Shown here: positions 56,527 to 64,000 of the stretch, piece after piece
How the letters are laid out: each line of letters opens with the position of its first letter
How positions within the stretch are numbered: the first letter of the stretch is position 1
Assembly: GCA_905221605.1 (NCBI GenBank)
Contig: CAJNDS010002158.1
Coordinates: 248,001-312,000 of the forward strand
DNA length: 64,000 nt
Reading direction: 5' to 3'
Source of the DNA: Symbiodinium natans
Lineage: Eukaryota; Sar; Dinophyceae; Suessiales; Symbiodiniaceae
Notes under the pieces: model-generated
The model's database searches: none
What the model was told of the DNA's origin: nothing
The model's input: only the letters and a program-made list of their open reading frames with translations
Position numbers and translations under genes: made by a program

Positions 56527-57979
56527 CACGTCCTAATGGAGATTCCTAAGCATAACCAAGTGTTCTCCCAAGCCTGACCAAGTGTTCTCCCATCGAAAGC
56601 AGGACCGGGGGGGCCCTCCATGATCGCCATAACCCTAAACCCTAAACCCTAAACCCTAGACCCCATAGCACGACTACAAGAATACGGGAGCAGCTCCCGT
56701 GCAAGAATTCCAAGCCCTGGCGAAGCCAAGCTCTGCCTATCACCAGACAGTTCCGGAAGGGCGTGCTCTTCTAGCTCAACGACATCTGCTGCAACACCCC
56801 TCTACCCTAAACCCCAAACCCCTTCTGTTCCCCTAAACCTAAAACTCCTAACTAAACCCCAAACTCTAAACCCTCAATCGCCAAACCCTAAACCCTAGAC
56901 CGCCAAACCCTCTGTGTCACCCCAAACCACCTAAAACCCGGAGACAGCCTCCAGGCCCGCTGCTTCAACCTCGGAGGGCTTCGGCCGTTTGGGGCCTTTA
57001 GGGCGTTTAGGGGCGCCTCGGGGTCTGGGGCTTCTGATTTTTGGCACCTAGAGTTTTGGGGGCCTTTAGGGCGCTTGGGGCGTTGAGGGGTTGAGGGCTT
57101 CTGGCTTCTTATTTGCCCCACCTGGGGTTGAGGGTTTCGGGTTCAGGGTCCAGGCCGAAGAGTTTCTGGGAGTTCTTGGGTGCGCTGTGGGAACCCTATG
57201 CTACATACCAGCATGTGGGGTGTGATCCGAGCCACCCCCCTATGTCTGTCGGGCCTGAAGTGTTCCTCCGAAGTCGCTTGTCCAGGCTCCACGAACTCCC
57301 TGGGTCTCAACAGGCAGCTACATGTCCTGCAACAGATGCCCTTCGAGGTTGCCTCGTTCCTCTCTTTATCCACTAAGAGCCTTAAGTGAGCTGGGTGACC
57401 TGGAGATCCGAGCTCGAACCCGAACCATCTCTGACTTGGATCCCTAGAGGGATGTACCCCTAAGAGGACCCGTTATAATGAGATTCCTAATAGGGCCCTG
57501 ACATCCCCTTCAAAGACTTGACACAGGGTCCCCAAGCCTATGGGCACAGCCTTGGCGGGGTCCAAGGTAGAGCCCCACTCCCTAAACCCTAAACCCTAAA
57601 CCCTAAACCCTAAACCCTAAACGACTCAAAACCTAACAAAATAAACTCATCGCCTGCTGCGCGCGGAAGACCGCAGCGGCAAGTGCTTCGGGCGTAGCCT
57701 CGCAGAGAAGCTGTTTAGGGTTTGACGAGTTGAGGGTTCAGGGCTTAGGGGCTGTAATGCCGCGCACCTCAACCCCCCCCCCCCAGAACCCGAAACCCTG
57801 AACCCTACACCCTAAAACCCTAAAAACCCTAAATCCTGAAGCCTAAACCCTAAACCCTGGCCCCCTTTTGAACCCAGACCCGGACAACCCTGAACCCTAA
57901 ACTTAACCCTAAACCCCCGCATCGCTCTTGGCGAAAGCCTCCGGGATGCCAAAGCGGTTCACGGGCACCGGCATGCCTG

Positions 57980-58085
57980 GTTTAGGGTTTAGGGTTTAGG
58001 GTTTAGGGTTTAGGGTTTAGGGTTTAGGGTTCAGGGCTTAGGGCTTAGGGTTTAGGGTTCAGGGCTTAGGGTTTAGGGTTTGGGG
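57980..58085 (+). repeat. Interstitial telomere array, about 15 units
   Basis: Seven perfect units followed by TTCAGGG, CTTAGGG and TTTGGGG variants. Confidence 0.9.
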
Positions 58086-58460
58086 TTTGATGGTGAGCAT
58101 GGTAACCCTGAAGTTCCGACGCCTACGACCCAGGATGACCCAGGGGTTTCGACCCTCACACGGGCAAATGCGGGCGAGGATCCAGAGGCTTTTGGTTTGG
58201 GGTTTAGGGTGTAGGGCTTAGGGTCCTTGTGTTCGCGAATGCTTGGACCAGGTCCTACCGATGAACGGTTTCGGGTTCGAGCGCCGGGTCCGCTTGCAAG
58301 ACCCCGAAGGGCACCCAAAGCACTACAGCCCCCCGTTGTTAGCGGTGATCGCCCAGAACCCTAAAGACTAAACCTGACACCTGAGGAAAGACTTGCCGGC
58401 CGCACCACTTGCAGCTGGCCCGGGTAGCATCGGTGGGGCCTTGAGAGAGTTCATGGGACG

Positions 58461-58778
58461 TTGGAAGTCGGCATCTCCGTAGTGACACCCTGCTTAGATT
58501 TTGGGGAGGGCATGTGGCAGAGTTTTCGGGCACGCAGGTCTCCAGAAAACAAGATGTTTGAACAATCCGGAGATTCAAAATCAAAACTTGTCAGCGGCGC
58601 GTCGAAAACAAAAGGCAGACGAAACCAGAAAAACTGGCAGCAAGGACAAGAGAGTAGCAGCAGGTCAGGACCAGTAGCAACGGCACCAGCATCTGTCGGA
58701 AAAAAACAAAGTGCCGTGTGGAGTCAACTGGTGCCTGACTTGCTTGCGGCAGGTTTTGGAACATCTTCGTCAGTCTGA
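58461..58778 (+). CDS. Hypothetical 105-codon open frame
   Basis: ATG to TGA, with a basic, Ser/Gln-rich middle (SKTKGRRNQKNWQQGQESSS) and a hydrophobic end (WSQLVPDLLAAGFGTSSS). The minus strand has a shorter hydrophobic frame. No family recognised. Confidence 0.3.
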   Translation: MEVGISVVTPCLDFGEGMWQSFRARRSPENKMFEQSGDSKSKLVSGASKTKGRRNQKNWQQGQESSSRSGPVATAPASVGKKQSAVWSQLVPDLLAAGFGTSSSV

Positions 58779-58999
58779 ATTTTCTCAATGTGGTTGCCCC
58801 TGCTCGGTTTTCTGAACTCGCCGTCCTGGCTCCTAAACCCTAAACCCTAAACCCTAAACCCTAAACCCTGAACCCTAAACCGTGATTTTTGCTTTGAGCC
58901 TGCGATGGTTTCCTAAAGCCCTCTGCGCCGTACCCGAGGCAGCTCAGGCCTCAGGGGAACGCCTCGGCTCTAAGCCCCTGGACCTTCTCCTCACACTTC

Positions 59000-59056
59000 A
59001 GGGTTTAGGGTTTAGGGTTTAGGGTTTAGGGTTTAGGGTTTAGGGTTTAGGGTTTA
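59000..59056 (+). repeat. Interstitial telomere array, 8 units
   Basis: TTTAGGG units about 115 bp before the 8-bp GCCCTTAA array. Confidence 0.95.
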
Positions 59057-59172
59057 GAGTGTGGGGTTTCGGGTTTGGGGGGCTTCCGCCTCTTTGAGGT
59101 TGCGCGCCTCTGTCGCTGAAGCTTGAGATTCCAGCCCTAAACCCCGCCTTTGGAACCTCTTTAACCCTCCAG

Positions 59173-59329
59173 GCCCTTAAGCCCTTAAGCCCTTAAGCCC
59201 TTAAGCCCTTAAGCCCTTAAGCCCTTAAGCCCTTAAGCCCTTAAGCCCTTAAGCCCTTAAGCCCTTAAGCCCTTAAGCCCTTAAGCCCTTAAGCCCTTAA
59301 GCCCTTAAGCCCTTAAGCCCTTAAGCCCT
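59173..59329. repeat. 8-bp tandem array, GCCCTTAA
   Basis: About 19-20 perfect units in 157 bp. CTTAAG within each unit is palindromic. Scattered related units occur at 5855-5930. Confidence 0.95.
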
Positions 59330-59725
59330 GCATCAGGGCATGTCAGGCGAGTGTGGTACAGCTGAGCTTGCGGGCAGCGCCCGGCGGCAGCGCCGGCCTT
59401 GCCAAGGCGTGGCTTCCCAGGATCCCAACTTACTGGCCCCTAGCAGGGATACGAGGGACTTAAAAAAGGTACCCTACATCATCCCAGTTCTTTTGGTTCA
59501 CCTTAGGATGGACATGCGGGCCATGATTTGCAGCGGGCCGGATGCCCCTCATTCCGAAGAACCCGGACGCCAATCCTTCCACAAAACTTCCCCCCTTCGG
59601 AGCCTGGAGGGAGCTGCCTGGGCGGTGAAGGAGGACGGCGCAGGAACCGCCGGTGGCGCCTCCAGGGGGCAGCGGCGGCTGGGATGGCTTGGCGGGTGGC
59701 TTTGGAGTTGCTGGGTACTCAGAAG

Positions 59726-59810
59726 GTAGGATTAGTAGCTACCCTAAGGGTTATAGCTAGAGTTCCCATACTTATAACCCTACTTATACAAACCCATGAA
59801 GCTCCAAGTG
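59726..59810. mobile_element. Inverted-repeat element, family A, partial
   Basis: ATACTTATAACCCTACTTAT and ACCCATGAAGCTCCAAGT match the right half. Further right-end copies are at 16560-16635, 20540-20631 and 21275-21325, and an inverted one at 30987-31040. Confidence 0.5.
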
Positions 59811-60196
59811 GGCGACCCGTCGAAGACCGGATGTCTTCGTGGCTAAGGCTAAGGCGGCTAAGGGATGTGGAGCGAATGAAAGTGGCCATGAGGTCTTCTG
59901 TATGTGTCTGTGTCTAAGGGTGTAACAGCTTCCGTTTGGGGGGGGGGGGGGGGGGGGGGGAGGGGCACAACCAAGCAGGAGTGATGCCTTCGGATTCTAA
60001 GCCCGGAGTTCGGGATGTGCAAAAATCTAGCAGTCCTCAAGCTACGATGAAAAGCCCGCTACACTCTACACCTAAGGGGAGGGGGGGGGGGGGGGGGGGG
60101 TGATAAAATTCGGGGGAGGGAGGAAAACTGAAGACCGCAAGCTTCCACACACTTAACGAGCGGTTTAAGATTAGAGAGTTAAATCCGATTTTTTTG

Positions 60197-60294
60197 TAGA
60201 GGTTCATGGGTACTACAAGTACGGTCACTGCAGACTTAACACCCTCATGAAGGTGCACAGAATCCCCAACTAAAACTACCCACGAACCTTCAAT
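60197..60294. mobile_element. Inverted-repeat element, family A
   Basis: The left end AGAGGTTCATGGGTACTA is mirrored by ACTACCCACGAACCTTCA on the right. Confidence 0.6.
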
Positions 60295-61235
60295 TAAATA
60301 GCGCCTGGGTTTGGCCGTGTGGCGAGAGCGAGCTATAGGGAAAGGGCTTTGGCCTTGCTGTGCAGTACCGGGGTCCTTGCTGACCATACGCCTACAGTCC
60401 TGAAGTTCATATTCCAGTAGCTCCTGCTCGAACAGACTGCTTCGATCACTACAAGTTGGCCTCCTCGTTGTCCCAGCCACCTCCTCTCTTGCCTCCAGTT
60501 TGCAGGGCTTCAGTTTAGGAGCTTTTGTATCGTGTATCTTATGCCGTGGCCATTCGGCTTCAAGGGAGTGGGCCTCAAGCCTAGCTTTTTGGCGCCCGGT
60601 TCCGCTGGGGAATCGGGAAGTTGAAGACTGGGATCGGAATCCCAGCCGCTTTGTCGCGCTCGCACCGGGTTACTCCGACTCCAAAGCTAAGAAGCTTCCT
60701 GTAGGGCTTCGTAGGGGAGTGCACAACTCGCAACCTCGCCCGCTGCGGGGGCAGCAGCGGCAATCGGCCGCAGCTGCCGCATCAAGATAGCTGCAATCGC
60801 AAAAAGAATAGCCGCCATGCATAGTCTTGCTCATCGTCACCGCGACCTGAAGGAGCGTCGCTCAGCGCCGGACGGTTGCGACGAGGAGTCTTGCTTCGGC
60901 TCTTTCGCCGGGGGCCTTGGTTCAAGGCTGAAGATATCTGAAGATGGCTTAAGGCTTCGGGCATCGGTTTGAAGCACCGCGGCTGGGCCGTTTCTCATGT
61001 CTTGTGTGAGCGCGCGTCCGAACTTGCACACAGCTACTCAGCAAGTCAGGGTTCTTCAGGCCCCTTTGCAAAAGACAAGACGATGGCTCTACCATCTTGC
61101 TCAGCACAATCACAAGCAGCTCTGGTTTACACCTGATTCGGCCGCAATGGTCCCTTTTCTTGGTGGCCCTGCTCCTCCGCCTCTCCTCCGGGGGAGGGGG
61201 CGGTGGCCGCTGGGCCTCTGGAGGGGCGTCTGGCC

Positions 61236-61304
61236 TGGCTGCGGGACAAAGGCTATGAGGGGGTGGTAGAAGCTGCGGGACAAAGGCTATGAGGGGGTGG
61301 TAGA
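61236..61304 (+). repeat. Two-copy 34-bp tandem repeat
   Basis: GCTGCGGGACAAAGGCTATG plus GAGGGGGTGGTAGAA is present twice in direct succession, then decays into AAGAGGGTA units. Confidence 0.9.
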
Positions 61305-61788
61305 AGCGCCATAAGAGGGTAAAAGAGGGTGACAAAGGGGCTCAGGGCTATAAGAGGGTATAAGGGGGGGGGGGGGCGGGGGTACAAGGACTTTGGAGTT
61401 CACGGCAACGGTTTTGGGCAGGGGCTTCAAACGGTTTTGTCCTTCTTCAGCAGTTCAGAAGTTGTTTCTGGAGGTTCTACCTTGTGGTACTTGGGGAATC
61501 GCTGGAACGCCGTGGTGCGTGGTGGCACTTGCGTGTAGCGGACCCAGCCCAGTTCGGGATTGCAGCTCACCGGGGCCCTAAACCGCCCACACTCTCAAAC
61601 TCATATATCAAAAACCCCTAAACTACCCTAAACCCTAAGCCTTAAGCCCTAAACCCTAAGCCCTAAACCCTCTGGGCAGCCCCGCATGTACTGCTCCTGG
61701 ACCGTGGGCTCCGGCCTCGAAGGCTGGGGGCTGCGAAGGGAGTTGCTGGGGCTTTATTCAAGGAGCTTAAAAGCTACCATCACAAGGA

Positions 61789-62090
61789 TAGGGTTTAGGG
61801 TTTAGGGTTTAGGGTTTAGGGTTTAGGGTTTAGGGTTTAGGGTTTAGGGTTTAGGGTGTAGGGTTTAGGGTTTAGGGTCTAGGGTCTAGGGTGTAGGGTG
61901 TAGGGTTTAGGGTTTAGGGTTTAGGGTTTAGGGTTTAGGGTTTAGGGTTTAGGGTTTAGGGTTTAGGGTTTAGGGTTTAGGGTTTAGGGTTTAGGGTTTA
62001 GGGTTTAGGGTTTAGGGTTTAGGGCTTCGGGCTTCGGGCTTAGGGCTCAGGGCTTAGGGCTTAGGGCCTAGGGCTTAGGGTTTACGGCTT
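61789..62090 (+). repeat. Long interstitial telomere array with variant blocks
   Basis: About 42 units. TGTAGGG and TCTAGGG variants cluster at 61856-61905, and CTTCGGG/CTTAGGG at the 3' end. Confidence 0.95.
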
Positions 62091-62347
62091 GCAATGCTCT
62101 TAGCCGTATTGCCCTAGTATCCTCCTACTATGGTATCACTTGACTTCCTTCACGAGAACCCGTCTGGGGTCCCAAAGTCCAAATCCACCTCCAGTGCAGC
62201 TCGAAAGACAACTTCAGCGGCGTAATTCTAACAGAAAAGCCACTGCTCAGATGCCGAATCAACTGCCTTGGGGCGGCCTGCACTATCATTTCTGGTCATC
62301 AGGCACCCCCCAAACCCACAACCCTGAGCCACCACAAGCAAGCCCAT

Positions 62348-62397
62348 AGGGTTTAGGGTTTAGGGTTTAGGGTTTAGGGTTTAGGGTTTAGGGTTTG
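62348..62397 (+). repeat. Interstitial telomere array, 7 units
   Basis: Perfect TTTAGGG units after an open but unrecognised stretch (62140-62349). Confidence 0.95.
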
Positions 62398-62763
62398 TTG
62401 GGGCCTTCTAAGCACACATCCTTCTCGGGACTCTCTGGCTTGGACCTGAAGCCCTTTTTGCAACAGACGCGCCGCCTGCCACACGTCCTTGTTGCGGGGG
62501 CTAAAACCCCTAGGCCTTAAACCCGAAAGCCCAAAACGGCTTAAAATGCCCTAGACCCTTTTCACCCCCAAACCCTAAAAAACTCTAAACCCTAAGCCTT
62601 AAACTCCTAAACTCCTAAACCCTAAACCCTAAACCTTAAACCCCTAAACCCTAAACCCATCCCTAAACCCCCTTAATCCAGGGCTCCCGGCAGCCACAGC
62701 TTGACCGGAGGCTTCATCTGCGGGTTCAGCGGGTCAGGATGCCATGTCCTTGGGTTTGGGAGT

Positions 62764-62925
62764 CTAGGGTTTGGGGTTTGGGGTTTAGGATTTAGGGTTT
62801 AGGGTTTAGGGTTTAGGAGTTTAGGAGTTTAAGGTTTAGGGTTTAGGGTTTGGGGTTTAGGGTTTCGGGCTTAGGGCTTAGGGTTTAGGGCTTAGGGTTT
62901 AGGGTTTAGGGTTTAGGGTTTAGGC
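62764..62925 (+). repeat. Degenerate interstitial telomere array
   Basis: About 23 units with TTTGGGG, TTTAGGA, TTTAGGAG and CTTAGGG variants. CCCTAAA blocks lie about 130 bp upstream in the opposite orientation. Confidence 0.9.
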
Positions 62926-63064
62926 TGTGGGAGCCTAGGCTTGCGGATCTTTGGGATTTAGGATGTCTAGGGTTTGCAGTTTCGGGGGTGGATGTAGCAA
63001 AACGTGGCGAAAGCGGGTCGGGAGACGCACGATGAGGCGTTGGGGCCTCTGGACTTGGTCAGGG

Positions 63065-63213
63065 TTTCGGGTTTAGGGTTTAGGGTTTAGGGTTCACGGT
63101 TCAGGGTTCAGGGTTTAGGGTTTAGGGTTTAGGGTTTAGGGTTTAGGGTTTAGGGTTTAGGGTTTAGGGTTTAGGGTTTAGGGTTTAGGGTTTAGGGTTT
63201 AGGGTTTAGGGTT
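63065..63213 (+). repeat. Interstitial telomere array, about 21 units
   Basis: Mostly perfect, with three TTCACGG/TTCAGGG units near the start. It abuts the exon candidate at 63212. Confidence 0.95.
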
Positions 63214-63448
63214 CATGGTGCATGATGCCCGCAAACTGATGATATCCGTGGACCTTGTGGTCTACATGCTGTCTCTAACATCAGGGATCCAACTTTCTTT
63301 ACAGTTCTTTGACATGCTTTCATCTCATGGGGCCAGTAGACTAGAGATGATGCTGCACCGTAAAAAAGCACCCCGTACGCCTACAAACACCCTCCTACAC
63401 ATGGAGGCCCGATCCGGGCGCCCGGATATAGAAACTTTAAATCCCTAA
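63212..63448 (+). CDS. Hypothetical exon candidate flanked by telomeric repeats
   Basis: The frame begins directly after a long TTTAGGG array (ATG near 63215). It reads RKLMISVDLVVYMLSLTSGI and LQFFDMLSSHGASRLEMML, running to CCCTAAA-like sequence. This pattern matches exon islands between telomeric introns seen elsewhere in the window. Confidence 0.35.
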   Translation, partial: FMVHDARKLMISVDLVVYMLSLTSGIQLSLQFFDMLSSHGASRLEMMLHRKKAPRTPTNTLLHMEARSGRPDIETLNP

Positions 63449-64000
63449 ACCCTAAAGACCTAAACCCTAAACCTCTGAGCCCTAAGCACATCCAACTCCG
63501 CAACATAACTTGAAGGTCCGAAGCCCGCATCCGAAACTCAGGAGCCCACCTACCACCGCTTTCGCCCTCAGTCACGCCGGGCATTGACACTGGGGTCTTT
63601 GAGGGGTGCCCCCATGTTGAGGAACTGAAGACTAACTCACTATAGGTCAATTAAGTTACGTTACCAAAATAGGGATATGTATCTACATACATAAACATAG
63701 ACATACATCAAATAGTACAGTGTCCTTATTGCAGTCATTTCATGTTGGGTTCCAGCAAGAACGCTAGTGGATCCAAGCTCGAGGATGTATAGGGTTTAGG
63801 GTTTAGGGTTTAGGGTTTAGGGTGCCCCAAGCCCCAGCCCAATTCAGGCGGAGAACAAGGTTTAGGGTTCGACCTGGCTTCGTGCGCTCCTTCCTGGCCC
63901 TGGGGCCAAAGCCTTGCCAGAGCCAGCAAGGTGCAACGGGCCCCTTTCTCTGGGATATGGAGACCCTTAGACCATACGACAAACATTCCGAAGTAAGATC

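Larger units (their letters stand above)
53550..58460. other. Stretch with weak coding hints only
   Basis: Besides the candidate at 56346-56526, open frames at 53877-54116, 54520-54717 and 56009-56224 are possible exons without support. Partial C-type ends lie near 54140 and 55620, and D-type fragments near 54860 and 55830. Confidence 0.5.

Overview
This is nuclear eukaryotic DNA, most likely from a dinoflagellate or a close alveolate relative. The evidence is dozens of interstitial plant/alveolate-type telomere arrays (TTTAGGG, both orientations), coding exons of only 45-110 bp, splice acceptors almost always followed by G (AG|G), and several GC or GA donors beside GT. The genus cannot be told from the sequence. 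No bacterial operons, promoters, ribosome binding sites, rRNA, tRNA or spliced-leader genes were recognised.

Layout. 1-9.4 kb is mostly repeats (telomeric arrays, microsatellites, hairpin elements) with a few weak exon candidates. 9.4-10.9 kb, minus strand, holds a gene or gene relic for the large subunit of eukaryotic DNA primase (PRIM2/PriL family). It carries three local fold-back inverted duplications. 11-16.8 kb is repeat-rich. 16.9-34.2 kb, minus strand, is one gene made of many tiny exons coding for HEAT-type alpha-helical repeats. I traced about 20 exons whose splice phases agree within runs of neighbours, and I mark where the chain breaks. Its introns carry telomeric repeats and short inverted-repeat elements. 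35-37 kb is repeats and homopolymer tracts. 37.4-39.3 kb, minus strand, is a clear three-exon gene for a RING-finger plus von Willebrand factor A (VWA) protein, a domain pairing known from plant WAV3-type E3 ubiquitin ligases. 39.8-43.0 kb is a tandem satellite of about 220 bp per unit, 15 boxes, partly in a 440-bp dimer pattern, just upstream of that gene. 43.7-64 kb is dominated by telomeric arrays (largest 53.06-53.55 kb), variant 8- and 9-bp arrays, pyrimidine microsatellites, G/C homopolymers and isolated exon candidates.

At least four families of short (about 75-140 bp) terminal-inverted-repeat elements, called A, B, C and D here, recur throughout. One (D) fills most of intron 1 of the RING-VWA gene, and another copy sits just after its stop codon. 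One intron of the HEAT gene (72 nt) is more than half telomere repeat.

The three recognised genes do not form a pathway: one acts in replication priming, one probably in ubiquitin transfer, one is a scaffold-type repeat protein of unknown role. The most unusual content is the combination of telomeric introns, transposon-like introns and template-switch-like inverted duplications. All splice models come from reading sequence only and need transcript data.
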